Below are positions 1 through 8,068 of a DNA stretch of 64,000 nucleotides, one piece after another. The number at the start of each line of letters is the position of its first letter. Position 1 is the first letter of the stretch. The DNA is from JAUYIV01 sp040882645 (lineage in GTDB: Bacteria > Actinomycetota > Acidimicrobiia > Spongiisociales > UBA11373), in assembly GCA_040882645.1 (NCBI GenBank), contig JBBEAX010000081.1:7335-71334 (forward strand), in the 5' to 3' direction. A program made the translations under genes and the position numbers. The notes under the pieces were generated by a model, which searched no databases, had not been told where the DNA came from, and worked only from the letters and a program-made list of their open reading frames with translations.

Positions 1-3
1 CCC

Positions 4-9
4 TAACCT
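4..9 (+). promoter_or_regulatory. -10 box (TAACCT) of prfB
   Basis: TAACCT lies 7 nt before the prfB ATG. The same spacing recurs at many genes in this window and predicts a leaderless prfB transcript. No -35 can be judged because the window starts here. Confidence 0.4.
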
Positions 10-16
10 TCCTCTC

Positions 17-1124
17 ATGACCGACGATCCTCGCGCCTCCATCGCCTCGCTTCGTACTCGCCTCGCCGACGCCAGGAGGTTTCTTTGACGTCGAGGCCAA
101 GCGGGATGCTCTCGCCGACCTGAGGGATCGGGCGGCCGAGCCCAACCTCTGGAGCGACCGCGAGCACGCCCTCGAAGTCACCCGGACCCTTGCGCGGAAT
201 GAAGGGATCGTCGATCGGTCGGATCGGCTTTCTGCTGCGATCGATGATGCCGAGCTGCTGCTGCAGCTCGCCGACGAAGAGTCCGATGTCGCCGCCGCCG
301 GCGACGTCGCCCGCGAACTCGGTGCGATCGATGCCGAGTTGTCGAAGATCGAACGCGAGGCGCTCTACTTCGGCGAGTACGACGACAGCCCCGCAATTCT
401 CAGCGTTCACGCCGGGGCGGGCGGCGTCGACGCGTCAGACTGGGCCGAGATGCTCCTGCGGATGTATCTCCGCTTCCTGGAGCGCTCCGGCTTCGAAGTG
501 GAAGTAGACGAGTACCTCGAAGCCGAAGAGGCCGGTATTCGTTCCGCCACGATCACCGTCCGCGGCGACCGGCCCTACGGAACGCTCGAAGGAGAGCGCG
601 GCGTACATCGTCTCGTCCGGATCAGCCCCTTCGACTCGGCGGCCCGAAGGCACACTTCGTTCGCCGGGGTCGATGTGATCCCCGAAGTAGAGGTCGAGCA
701 TGTCGAGATCGATCCTGACGACCTCCGGGTAGACACCTTTCGGGCGTCCGGCGCCGGCGGGCAGCACATCAACAAGACCGACTCGGCGGTGCGAATCACC
801 CACCTGCCCAGCGGACTCGTCGTGGCGTGCCAGGCGGAGAGGTCGCAGCTGCAGAATCGCAACCGAGCGATGGCGCTGCTCGCCGCCCGTCTGGCGGAGC
901 TGGCGCGCCGCGAGCGTGAAGACCATCTCGACGAGATCAGGGGTGAGCAGGGGGAGGCGGCCTGGGGTCGCCAGATTCGCTCCTATGTGCTCCAGCCGTA
1001 TCAGATGGCCAAGGATCTGCGCACCGATACCGAGGTGGGCAATGTCTCCGGCGTCCTCGACGGCGAGCTGGAGCCATTCGTCGATGCGTATCTGCAATGG
1101 CGTCGCGAGCAGACGGAGAAGTAG
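17..1124 (+). CDS. prfB: Peptide chain release factor 2, programmed +1 frameshift
   Basis: Release factor 2 recognises UGA and UAA in the ribosomal A site and triggers hydrolysis of peptidyl-tRNA. The ATG frame runs 23 codons to an in-frame TGA at 86-88. Shifting +1 at CTT-TGA-C continues without interruption to the stop at 1122-1124, giving about 368 residues, close to the E. coli length. The downstream part carries the RF2 anticodon tripeptide SPF (in VRISPFDSAARRHTSF) and the catalytic GGQ (in GAGGQHINKTDSAV). A frame caller would wrongly start it at 339. It is followed by two GC-rich hairpins and then ftsE; prfB upstream of ftsEX is a common bacterial order. Confidence 0.95.
74..89 (+). 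promoter_or_regulatory. RF2 autoregulatory +1 frameshift cassette
   Basis: An internal Shine-Dalgarno-like AGGAGG (74-79) sits three bases before CTTTGAC (83-89), the classic RF2 recoding signal. When RF2 is scarce the ribosome pauses at the UGA and slips from CUU to UUU, restoring the frame. When RF2 is plentiful it terminates and gives a 23-residue peptide. The motif match and the exact frame join make this nearly certain. Confidence 0.95.
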
Positions 1125-1174
1125 GGCCGCCCTTCGGGCGGCCTGCGATGGGCGATAGCCGGCCTTCGGCCGGC
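1125..1174 (+). terminator. Two tandem GC-rich hairpins after prfB
   Basis: A perfect 8-bp stem GGCCGCCC/GGGCGGCC with a TTC loop begins right after the prfB stop. A second stem GCCGGCC/GGCCGGC with a TTC loop lies at 1158-1174. Between them are two 7-bp units resembling GCGATRG. There is no T-tract, so termination is probable but not certain. The layout resembles the heptamer-repeat elements elsewhere in the window. Confidence 0.5.
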
Positions 1175-1264
1175 CGCGAAAGGCGAAACCCGGTGAAGGT
1201 TTCCTCGTCGGCCGCATAACTTCGTGTGCCGACCACAATCACAGGGCTTGATTGGCACCCCCGC

Positions 1265-1270
1265 TAACCT
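1265..1270 (+). promoter_or_regulatory. Candidate -10 box upstream of ftsE
   Basis: TAACCT at about 74 nt before the ftsE ATG, identical to the box in front of prfB. It would give ftsEX a 5' UTR of about 65 nt. No convincing -35 is visible. Confidence 0.3.
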
Positions 1271-1343
1271 CGCCCCGAGCGTCACGGGCGGGGTGGGTGC
1301 CGACGGCTGACGTCGAGAGCAGCACTCCGAGAGGCGTACGTAC

Positions 1344-2081
1344 ATGATCCGGTTGCAGGATGTAGCGAAGGTCTACGACGGCGGCACCGTTGCCGTCCGC
1401 GACGTGGATCTCGAGATTTCGAAGGGCGAGTTCGTCTTCCTCGTCGGCCCGTCCGGGTCGGGCAAGTCCACCCTCATCCGCCTGATGCTTCGCCAGGAGT
1501 TGCCCACGTCGGGTCGAATCTGGGTCGCCGGGAAGGACATCACCACGCTCCCAGGCTGGAAGGTGCCCCTGCTCCGCCGCTCGATCGGCACTGTGTTCCA
1601 GGACTTCAAGCTGCTGCCGAGCAAGACCGTTCACGAAAACGTCGCCTTCGCCCTCGAAGTCATCGGCCGCCCGAAGCACGTGATCCGGTCACAGGTGCCG
1701 CAGGTGCTGAAGCTGGTGGGTCTCGCCGCCAAGGCAGATCGCATGCCCAACCAACTTTCAGGCGGCGAACAGCAGCGGGTTTCGATCGCCCGGGCGTTCG
1801 TCAACCGTCCCTTGATCCTGCTGGCGGACGAGCCGACCGGAAACCTCGACCCCGCCACCTCGGTCGGGATCATGCGCCTTCTCGACCGGATCAACCGCAC
1901 CGGAACGACCGTGGTGATGGCTACGCACGACCACGCCATCGTCGACGCGATGCGGAGACGGGTCGTTGCGCTCGAACGGGGTCGGGTGATTCGCGACCAG
2001 AGCCGCGGGGCCTACCAGATGGGGGCCGGCGAATCCGTCACCGCCGGTTTCGCCGACGGCCCCGGCGGCGCCGAGGCTTGA
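1344..2081 (+). CDS. ftsE: Cell division ATP-binding protein FtsE
   Basis: FtsE is the cytoplasmic ATPase of the FtsEX complex, which drives septal peptidoglycan hydrolase activity at the divisome. The 245-residue protein has Walker A GPSGSGKST (about 36-44), signature LSGGEQQR, Walker B LLADEP and an H-loop ATHDH. The short N-terminus starting MIRLQDVAKVYDGG is typical of FtsE. ftsX starts one base after its stop. FtsE is normally about 225 residues; the extra C-terminal Gly/Ala-rich tail is unremarkable. Confidence 0.93.
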   Translation: MIRLQDVAKVYDGGTVAVRDVDLEISKGEFVFLVGPSGSGKSTLIRLMLRQELPTSGRIWVAGKDITTLPGWKVPLLRRSIGTVFQDFKLLPSKTVHENVAFALEVIGRPKHVIRSQVPQVLKLVGLAAKADRMPNQLSGGEQQRVSIARAFVNRPLILLADEPTGNLDPATSVGIMRLLDRINRTGTTVVMATHDHAIVDAMRRRVVALERGRVIRDQSRGAYQMGAGESVTAGFADGPGGAEA

Positions 2082-2082
2082 C

Positions 2083-2964
2083 ATGAGGTTCCAATACATC
2101 CTCGAGCAAGCGATCTCGAACCTCCGGCGCAACGTGCTGGTGGTGTTCGCCGCCGTGGTGGCGGTGCTCGTGATGCTCGCCCTGGTGTTCGGGACGATCG
2201 TGGTGCGGTGGTCGATCGACAAGGACATCGGCCGCTGGGACGACAACGTACGGGTGATCGCCTTTCTGAGTGACGACCTGAGCATCGAAGAGATCGACGC
2301 CATGCAGGCCGAGATCCAGACCTGGGACGAGGTCGACGAGGTCATCTACTTCACGAAGTCTCAAGCGCTCGAGGAGTTCCGCGACATCTTCTCCGATCAG
2401 CCGTCCCTCATCGACATCGTCGAGGAGGATCCATCGATCCTGCCCGCCTCGTTCCGTATCAAGCCTGCCGAGGCCGCGGACTACTCGGCGATTCGCGACC
2501 GCCTCGTGGTGGTTCCCGGCGTCTCGCAGGTGTCGTCGGCCGACGAAGCGATCGATGCGCTGGTCGAGCGGGCTGGCCACATGCGGGCGTTCGCGCTGTG
2601 GATCATGGTCATCCTCGGGGCGGCGGCGGTGGTGCTGATCGCCAACACCATTCGGATCGCCATCTTCGCCCGGCGGGACGAGATCGGCATCATGAAGCTC
2701 GTCGGCGCCGGTAACTGGTTCGTACGGATTCCATTCCTGCTGGAGGGCGTGATCGAGGGGGTGATCGGCGCCGTGCTCGCCATCGCTCTGGTGTGGTCGG
2801 TGGGCGGGTCGATCGCCGCACTGCTGTCGACCGCCACCGACGGCGGGTCGATCAGCCCCCCCACCGACTTCATGCTCCGCCAGGCACTGCTGCTGCTCGG
2901 GTTCGGTGCCGGCACGGGGTTGCTCGGCAGCGCCTTTGGTATGTGGGGCTTTCTGAGGGACTGA
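2083..2964 (+). CDS. ftsX: Cell division permease-like protein FtsX
   Basis: FtsX is the membrane partner of FtsE. Its extracytoplasmic loop activates cell-wall hydrolases. The 293-residue protein has an N-terminal membrane segment (about 17-45), a large extracytoplasmic domain (about 45-170) and three C-terminal membrane segments with the FtsX/MacB permease motif around IGIMKLVGAGNWFVR. The gene begins directly after ftsE and is surely co-transcribed. The order prfB-ftsE-ftsX-smpB is widely conserved. Confidence 0.93.
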   Translation: MRFQYILEQAISNLRRNVLVVFAAVVAVLVMLALVFGTIVVRWSIDKDIGRWDDNVRVIAFLSDDLSIEEIDAMQAEIQTWDEVDEVIYFTKSQALEEFRDIFSDQPSLIDIVEEDPSILPASFRIKPAEAADYSAIRDRLVVVPGVSQVSSADEAIDALVERAGHMRAFALWIMVILGAAAVVLIANTIRIAIFARRDEIGIMKLVGAGNWFVRIPFLLEGVIEGVIGAVLAIALVWSVGGSIAALLSTATDGGSISPPTDFMLRQALLLLGFGAGTGLLGSAFGMWGFLRD

Positions 2965-3026
2965 GCAAGCTCAGCCCGCTCCAGCTTCACCCAGAATCTA
3001 CGAGAGTCACGTATGGGGGTTGACGG

Positions 3027-3485
3027 TTGGGCGTGAAGACCATTGCCACCAATCGCCGGGCTCGGTTCGACTACGAGGTCATCGAGTCGTTAGAAGCCGG
3101 CCTCGTGCTGGTGGGCTCGGAGGTGAAGAGCCTGCGCAACGGTCGCGCCGACCTCAAGGACTCGTATGCCGCGGTCAAGGATGGCGAGATGTGGCTGTAC
3201 GGCCTGAGGATCTCGCCGTACGAATTCGCCGCCGATGGGGGACACGACCCCGAACGCCCTCGCAAGCTACTCCTGCACCGGCTGGAGATCTCCCGAATCG
3301 GAGCAAAGCTGGCCGAGAAGGGCCTCACCCTGATCCCCATCACCCTCTATTTCAAGGACGGCAAGGCCAAGGTCGAGCTGGGCCTCGGCAAGGGCAAGAG
3401 TCGATACGACAAGCGAGAGACCGTCAAGCGACGCGAAGCGGACCGAGAGATGCAGCGTGCTATCCGCCACAAGAGCCTGGATTGA
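3027..3485 (+). CDS. smpB: SsrA-binding protein SmpB
   Basis: SmpB binds tmRNA and delivers it to stalled ribosomes for trans-translation. The family signature TIATNRRARFDYEV is at the N-terminus, GSEVKSLRNG follows, and the basic C-terminal tail KRREADREMQRAIRHKS is the part that enters the mRNA channel. The start is TTG at 3027 (preceded by GGGGG) or GTG at 3033; the product is 152 or 150 residues. Its partner RNA, ssrA, lies 650 bp downstream, beyond a lipoprotein gene. Confidence 0.95.
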   Translation: MGVKTIATNRRARFDYEVIESLEAGLVLVGSEVKSLRNGRADLKDSYAAVKDGEMWLYGLRISPYEFAADGGHDPERPRKLLLHRLEISRIGAKLAEKGLTLIPITLYFKDGKAKVELGLGKGKSRYDKRETVKRREADREMQRAIRHKSLD

Positions 3486-3532
3486 TCGAGCCCTTGGCTG
3501 CCGGTGGATCAGGGCCTCGCTTTCGCTCGGCC

Positions 3533-3560
3533 GCAATTCACAATTCGCAATTCGCAATTG
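3533..3560 (+). repeat. Heptamer tandem repeat, four units (GCAATTC type)
   Basis: Four consecutive 7-bp units match GCAATTC with single changes. They lie between smpB and the lipoprotein gene. The same units form the left arms of the larger elements at 28.3, 28.7, 28.8, 32.8 and 61.1 kb. Here only one arm is present. Confidence 0.8.
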
Positions 3561-3584
3561 GCAAGAACGGCATGGACTGACGCG

Positions 3585-4052
3585 GTGACCGTTGTATCGC
3601 GCTTGGCGCGTACCCGCTTGCTGGGGCTGCTCGGGCTGGGGCTTCTCTTGATCGCCTGTGGCGGCGAGACGGCAGCGACCACTACTGCGCCGACCGAGGC
3701 CGGCGGCACCGGCACCACGACGGCCGAGGGGCTTCCGGGCTCGTTGGATGGCGAGCTCATCGAATTCGAGGTTCCCGTTGAGGGTTTGGCCGTCGCCGAT
3801 GCGCTTGACGAAGCGGCGGGTCCGGTGGTGGTGTACGGGCAGCTGTTCGACGATGGTGACGGCCTTCGCCTGTGCGGTGGCCTCACCCGGGCGCTGCCGC
3901 CGGCTTGTGTGGGGGAACCGCTGTGGATCGACGGTCTGGATACGACGGGCCTGGCATTCGAGGTCGACGATGCCACCAGATGGTCGGAGGACGCAATCGT
4001 GCTCGAAGGAATTCTCGACGGAGACACCTTGCGCGATGCCCGAGTGCGATGA
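3585..4052 (+). CDS. Small secreted lipoprotein, unknown function
   Basis: The 155-residue product from GTG 3585 has a basic start, a hydrophobic stretch (about 10-24) and a lipobox LLIAC, followed by a Thr/Gly-rich linker. It is therefore an exported lipoprotein. The mature domain (about 55-155) contains two cysteines (LCGG and ACVG) that may pair. I recognise no family. The frame is open upstream to 3504, but that part covers the heptamer repeat and lacks signal-peptide character, so GTG 3585 is preferred. Confidence 0.7.
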   Translation: MTVVSRLARTRLLGLLGLGLLLIACGGETAATTTAPTEAGGTGTTTAEGLPGSLDGELIEFEVPVEGLAVADALDEAAGPVVVYGQLFDDGDGLRLCGGLTRALPPACVGEPLWIDGLDTTGLAFEVDDATRWSEDAIVLEGILDGDTLRDARVR

Positions 4053-4132
4053 AGGGGCGGCGGCTGGTCGGAATCTCTGGTGAGCGGGGGTGGTTGTTAC
4101 AGTCGCATAGAGCGCTCCACGCGCGACCCCCT

Positions 4133-4480
4133 GGGGGTGACGTGGTTTCGACTGTGAGGTCGAGGCGCCGGTAGCGAGCCGAGGTCCCCGGAGTCCTCGT
4201 TAAAGAACCGGGACAAACATACGTGCCGAAGACAACTTCGCACTGGCTGCCTAACTAAGCGGCCCGTCCGACCGGAGGGCTCCCCCCTCACCGGACCCGG
4301 GCGTCGCAATGGGGGATGCTCCCGCCGGGATGCCGGGACCGGCGGGTCAAGACAACTCTGGCTCAGGGGGTAGGTCCGCCCGCCGATAGGGTCCTGCCTT
4401 CCAAAAATATCTATCGGCTGCGCTCGGAGAACCGTCGTCAACAACTCACAGGACCGGGGTTCGACTCCCCGCACCTCCAC
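4133..4480 (+). ncRNA. ssrA: Transfer-messenger RNA (tmRNA)
   Basis: The 5' end GGGGGTGACGTGGTTTCGAC and the 3' end with T-arm GGTTCGACTCC and CACCTCC form the tRNA-like domain. The 7-bp acceptor stem pairs GGGGGTG with CACCTCC and contains one G-U pair. The tag reading frame ends GCC-GAA-GAC-AAC-TTC-GCA-CTG-GCT-GCC-TAA (4225-4254), i.e. AEDNFALAA, the usual ALAA degron read by ClpXP, which is also encoded here. The exact resume codon upstream of this is uncertain. The CCA end is not encoded. A terminator hairpin follows immediately. Confidence 0.95.
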
Positions 4481-4487
4481 AACGACC

Positions 4488-4522
4488 TCGAACCCGCCGA
4501 GATAGGCGGGTTCGAGCCTTTT
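4488..4522 (+). terminator. Rho-independent terminator of ssrA
   Basis: A perfect 12-bp stem CTCGAACCCGCC/GGCGGGTTCGAG with a GAGATA loop is followed by CCTTTT. It begins 8 nt after the tmRNA 3' end. Confidence 0.9.
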
Positions 4523-4543
4523 CGGCGAGGCGTCAATGGCCCA

Positions 4544-4549
4544 TACACT
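4544..4549 (+). promoter_or_regulatory. -10 box (TACACT), leaderless promoter
   Basis: TACACT ends 6 nt before the ATG at 4556 and lies just downstream of the ssrA terminator. Transcription would begin at or near the start codon. Confidence 0.5.
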
Positions 4550-4555
4550 GCCCCG

Positions 4556-5266
4556 ATGCAACCCCCGGCGACACCGGGCACTCCGTGGCGGGCATCATTG
4601 ATCGCCGTGATTGCGGCCGGAATCGCCCTCTCCGTCGTCGTGGTCGCGGTGATGTTCTCCGGATCGTCCAACCCCGAGCCGGGGCACGAAAGCCGGACAT
4701 CCTTGGTGGGTTCGGGCCCCCAATACTCCTCGGTGGAAACGCTCGCTGCTGACTCCCACCTGGTGGCGCTCGTTGAGATTGTCGGCGTCGTCGCCCGTGA
4801 AGTCGATCGGGGCGGCGACCTCGACGTCGACCCTGTAAGCGGTGAGCCGATTCCCGGGTTCCCGGTGATGTTCGTCGGCGCCCGAGTTGAGTCCGTGATC
4901 GCAGCATCCATGATCGACCGGATCGAAGTTGGCTCGGTAATCCCCATCGTCCGCTTCGATAGTGCGGCGCGGTCCATCCCCGGCGAATCCGAACTCGGTG
5001 ACGGCGATTGGTTCGTGATCTTCCTCAAGTACCGGGCGGCGGATTCCGCCCCGGGTATCTCGTCAGTTGAGGGGTTCTTCACCGTTCTTGGAGGCGACGA
5101 CGGGGTGTTTCAGATCATCGATGACCGGGCGATCAGCCGCGGCCGCGTCCAGTCGTTGCTCGAGGCCGATGTCGAACTCGTCATCCCAGAGGGTCAAGAG
5201 GCTCCGCGACTCGACGTCGACCTGTCGGACATGATCGCGATCGTGGACGAGGCCCTGGCGGGTTGA
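4556..5266 (+). CDS. Membrane-anchored extracytoplasmic protein, unknown function
   Basis: The 236-residue product from ATG 4556 has one N-terminal membrane segment (about 13-33). A long acidic domain (about 50-236) lies outside the membrane with no Cys lipobox, so it is a signal-anchored protein. I recognise no catalytic motif and no family. The frame is open back to 4316, but that part overlaps tmRNA and cannot be coding. It is transcribed alone between the ssrA terminator and a hairpin shared with the convergent lipoprotein gene. Confidence 0.7.
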   Translation: MQPPATPGTPWRASLIAVIAAGIALSVVVVAVMFSGSSNPEPGHESRTSLVGSGPQYSSVETLAADSHLVALVEIVGVVAREVDRGGDLDVDPVSGEPIPGFPVMFVGARVESVIAASMIDRIEVGSVIPIVRFDSAARSIPGESELGDGDWFVIFLKYRAADSAPGISSVEGFFTVLGGDDGVFQIIDDRAISRGRVQSLLEADVELVIPEGQEAPRLDVDLSDMIAIVDEALAG

Positions 5267-5293
5267 CCCGGTTGACGCACTGGGTCACCTGAA

Positions 5294-5319
5294 GAGAGCC
5301 CGCCTCGCGGCGGGCTCTC
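5294..5319. terminator. Bidirectional hairpin between convergent genes
   Basis: An 11-bp perfect stem GAGAGCCCGCC/GGCGGGCTCTC with loop TCGC sits between the converging genes at 4556-5266 (+) and 5339-5908 (-). It has no U-tract on either side. Confidence 0.7.
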
Positions 5320-5338
5320 ACGCGAATTGGGTGGGCTC

Positions 5339-5908
5339 TCAGTCCATCACTGGTTCGCCGTCGGGGTCGACCACCCACCAGTTGCTGCCGTTGCCCTGGC
5401 CGCGAGCGTCCCCTGGGGTCACGTCGGGCAGGTAGTAGTACAGCGGCCATCCGTTGTAGGTCACCTCGAGGCTTCCGTCCGGCCGCGGGGTGGAGCCAAG
5501 AAGGGCGGGGTCGATGCCCGCCCCCGCGCCGACGGCGCCATCGTCCTCGAACGGTGGCCAGGTGGTTGCACAGGTACCGGTGCAGGTAGGAGCCGACTGA
5601 TTGTCGGGCAGGAACAGATAGAGGGTGAACCCATCTTGATCGACCAGGATCTCACCGTGCTCGTCGTCCTCCGCAGTCGTCAAGAATCGTCCTGTGGTGG
5701 CCACACTCGTCGTGGTGGCGGCTTCTGTGGTGGTGGTCCCTTCGGCGGTGGTGGTCGTAGCGGCGCCGGTGGTGGTGGTGGTGGTGCTGGCCACGGTGGT
5801 CGTCGTGCTCGCGGCGGTGCTCGTCGTGGTCGATGCCGACGAATCGTCGTCGCCGCACGCGGCCAGGACCAGGAGCAATGCCACGCTCAGCAGGGTTTTG
5901 GTATGCAT
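5339..5908 (-). CDS. Lipoprotein with two Yx(FWY)xxD-type repeats (COG4315-like)
   Basis: The 189-residue product has a signal ending in lipobox VLAAC, then about 60 residues of almost pure Thr/Ser/Ala linker, then a globular domain. That domain carries the paired repeats DGFTLYLFLPD and NGWPLYYYLPD, the hallmark of the secreted lipoprotein repeat family (PF03640/COG4315), whose biochemical role is unknown. The start at ATG 5908 is supported by GGAGAA 6 nt upstream; the frame extends to 5968 without signal character. Two cysteines (CTGTC) flank the first repeat. TTGACT at 5963-5968 on this strand could be its -35. Confidence 0.82.
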   Translation of the reverse strand: MHTKTLLSVALLLVLAACGDDDSSASTTTSTAASTTTTVASTTTTTTGAATTTTAEGTTTTEAATTTSVATTGRFLTTAEDDEHGEILVDQDGFTLYLFLPDNQSAPTCTGTCATTWPPFEDDGAVGAGAGIDPALLGSTPRPDGSLEVTYNGWPLYYYLPDVTPGDARGQGNGSNWWVVDPDGEPVMD

Positions 5909-5998
5909 CTGGTTCTCCTGTTTCGAGAAACGGTCGATGACGGTTATCCCCTGATTTCCATCAGTCAACCCTGGGTGAGAGCAAATATCGGTGCCCGC

Positions 5999-6004
5999 TA
6001 ACGT
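5999..6004 (+). promoter_or_regulatory. Candidate -10 box of the cupredoxin gene
   Basis: TAACGT lies 25 nt before the TTG start at 6030. It leaves a short leader that contains the strong AGGAGGGG ribosome binding site at 6017-6024. Confidence 0.4.
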
Positions 6005-6029
6005 CCGATGACCTCAGGAGGGGATCAAC

Positions 6030-6428
6030 TTGAAACACATGATGCGTATGGCGATCGTGTCGGTGGCTGCCGTGCTCGTGGTGGCAGCCTGCGGCGATGA
6101 CGACGCGACGACGACCACCGCCGCGCCCGCGGCGACCACGACCGTGGCATCGGCGACCACCGCGCCGACAGGGACCGGCGAGACCGAGGACGTGTCGATC
6201 GAGGGCTTTGCGTTCGTTCCGCAGAACCTCACCGTGTCGGTCGGAACGACAGTTCGGTGGACCAACGCGGACGCGACCACCCACACGGCGACTGCCGTCG
6301 GCGGCGAGTTCAACGGGTCCATGGCCGGTGGAGCGACCTTTGAGCACACCTTCACGGCTCCGGGGGTGGTCGATTATGTGTGTTCCATCCACCCCACCAT
6401 GACCGGGGAGATCACCGTCGAAGGGTGA
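6030..6428 (+). CDS. Cupredoxin (amicyanin/plastocyanin-like) lipoprotein
   Basis: This is an exported type-1 copper protein, probably an electron carrier tethered to the outer face of the membrane. The 132-residue product has lipobox VVAAC, a Thr/Ala linker and a cupredoxin domain (about 50-132). The copper ligands are visible: His in TTHTAT, then C-x2-H-x2-M in YVCSIHPTMTG, the amicyanin spacing. The start is TTG 6030, fixed by AGGAGGGG six bases upstream. It is transcribed alone and ends at a strong hairpin. Its redox partner cannot be told from the neighbours. Confidence 0.88.
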   Translation: MKHMMRMAIVSVAAVLVVAACGDDDATTTTAAPAATTTVASATTAPTGTGETEDVSIEGFAFVPQNLTVSVGTTVRWTNADATTHTATAVGGEFNGSMAGGATFEHTFTAPGVVDYVCSIHPTMTGEITVEG

Positions 6429-6450
6429 ACCGGATACCGAGTGATCGATG

Positions 6451-6475
6451 GGGCCGGCCTGCGGGCCGGCCCTTT
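6451..6475 (+). terminator. Terminator hairpin after the cupredoxin gene
   Basis: A 9-bp stem GGGCCGGCC/GGCCGGCCC with a short loop is followed by TTT. It also lies at the end of the convergent ABC permease gene. Confidence 0.75.
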
Positions 6476-6479
6476 CGCG

Positions 6480-7283
6480 TCAGGAGAGCAGCAGCTTGTC
6501 GAGCCGGCGGGCCGTGATCGCCACCCCCACCGCCCCCATCCCTATCAGGAAGCCGAGGTGCCCGGCGATGCTCCAGTCGAACGACCCGAGGGTGCAGGCG
6601 CGGATGAGTTCGACCCCGTGGTAGAGCGGCGAAAAGCGGGCGATCGTCTGGATCGCTTCCGGATAGACGTCGAGCGGATAGAAGGTCCCTGAGAAGAGGA
6701 ACAGCGGCAGCGTGACCATGTTCACCAGGTCGAAATCCTGCCACGACTTCATGAAGGTGGTGGCAGTCATCCCCACCGCGGCGAAGGCGAATCCGATGAG
6801 CACCGCGGCCGGGATCGCCATGACCGCCCATGCGGAATGCACGTAGCCGAAGATCGTGATGACGACGAGGAACGCCACGGCGTACAGGAGCCCGCGGCCA
6901 AGCGACCAGGCGATCTCGCCGACCGCGATGTGGCGGGGGAGCATCGGGGTGGAGAGAATTGCGTCGTACACCTTGCCGTACCGCAGCTTGAAGAAGATGT
7001 TGAAAGTCGACTCGTAGACGGCGCCGTTCATCGCCGAGGCCGCCAGCAGGGCTGGGGCGACGAAGGCGGCGTAGGTCACCATCGTCCCGTCCGGTCCGGG
7101 CACGTCGCCGACGAGCTTGCCGATGCCCACACCGATCGAGAACAGATAGAAGACCGGCTCGAAGAATCCCGAGAAGACGATGATCCAGATGCGTCGATAG
7201 ACGAGGAAGCTCCGCTCGAGCATCCGGAGGGCGCTGCCAGGCATGAACGGGGGTACCACCCTGGTGTGGAGGGTCGCACTCAT
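6480..7283 (-). CDS. ABC-2 type exporter permease
   Basis: The 267-residue integral membrane protein has about six hydrophobic segments and the ABC-2 family stretch LPLFLFSGTFYPLD in its second half. It is the last gene of a three-gene exporter operon in which the ATPase is encoded first. Its ATG (7281-7283) overlaps the stop of the preceding permease as ATGA, so the two are translationally coupled. Two different permeases with one ATPase suggest a heterodimeric channel of the NodIJ/DrrAB type. The substrate is unknown; drugs, lipids or glycans are typical for the family. Confidence 0.85.
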   Translation of the reverse strand: MSATLHTRVVPPFMPGSALRMLERSFLVYRRIWIIVFSGFFEPVFYLFSIGVGIGKLVGDVPGPDGTMVTYAAFVAPALLAASAMNGAVYESTFNIFFKLRYGKVYDAILSTPMLPRHIAVGEIAWSLGRGLLYAVAFLVVITIFGYVHSAWAVMAIPAAVLIGFAFAAVGMTATTFMKSWQDFDLVNMVTLPLFLFSGTFYPLDVYPEAIQTIARFSPLYHGVELIRACTLGSFDWSIAGHLGFLIGMGAVGVAITARRLDKLLLS

Positions 7284-8068
7284 TTGACGAGGCGCTTTCG
7301 CATCGTCCTCGTGGCCAGGACCATTCCGAGCAGTATGAGCGCGAGGAGGTACCCGATGCTCACGAGCGGGTTCACCTCGAACTCGGTTCCGAGTGCGAGT
7401 CCGCGGCATAGCGACACGCCGTGCCAGAGGGGTGTGGCGTAGGCGACCGGCTGCAGCCACCCGGGGAGTTGCGTCACCGGAAAGAAGGTCCCCGAGAACA
7501 GGAACAACGGGGTGATGCCGAAACGGAAGAGCGAGGACAGGCCCTGCTCGTCCTTGAGTCGGGCGGTGTACGCGGTCACGATCCCGGCGAAGGCCATCCC
7601 GGTGGCCACAGCAGGGGGTATCGCCAGCAATCCCTCGACCACAGTGGTGGCTCCGAAGACGGTCATCACCGCCGAGTAGACGAGCGTAACGAACACCAAC
7701 CGGATCCCGACCCATCCGAGATGCCCCACCACCAGGTCGGTTACTCCGATCGGGGTCGCCAGCACCGCGTCGTAGCTCTTGCGCCATTTGATACCGGCCA
7801 TCACCGGGAAGGCCGAGTCGCTGGCCCCGGTCGTCATTGCAGTGGCCGCCAGCAGGCCGGGTGCGAGGAACGTGAGGTAGGGGATGTCGAGCGTCGCATC
7901 GCCCGAACCGCTGTCCACCAGTTTGCCGAGCCCGACGCCCATCGCCAGTAGAAACAGAATGGGATTGAAGAACGTGCTCACCAGGCTGCCGCGGTAGGTG
8001 CGGCGATACACCCGAGCCGAAGCCTCGATGAGCCGGGCCGGGTGGGAGAGGTTGATCCCGATCATCAC
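7280..8068 (-). CDS. ABC-2 type exporter permease (partner)
   Basis: The 262-residue membrane protein is homologous in layout to the downstream permease. It has about six membrane segments and a family stretch ending PLFLFSGTFFPVTQLP. It overlaps the ATPase gene by 4 bp at its start and the second permease by 4 bp at its end. It should pair with the adjacent permease and with the ATPase of 8065-8991. No substrate clue is visible. Confidence 0.85.
   Translation of the reverse strand: MMIGINLSHPARLIEASARVYRRTYRGSLVSTFFNPILFLLAMGVGLGKLVDSGSGDATLDIPYLTFLAPGLLAATAMTTGASDSAFPVMAGIKWRKSYDAVLATPIGVTDLVVGHLGWVGIRLVFVTLVYSAVMTVFGATTVVEGLLAIPPAVATGMAFAGIVTAYTARLKDEQGLSSLFRFGITPLFLFSGTFFPVTQLPGWLQPVAYATPLWHGVSLCRGLALGTEFEVNPLVSIGYLLALILLGMVLATRTMRKRLVK

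Noticed and set aside
5652..5858. His-rich 68-residue frame on the minus strand
   Set aside because: It is the shifted frame of the Thr-rich linker (ACC repeats read as CAC) of the lipoprotein at 5339-5908.
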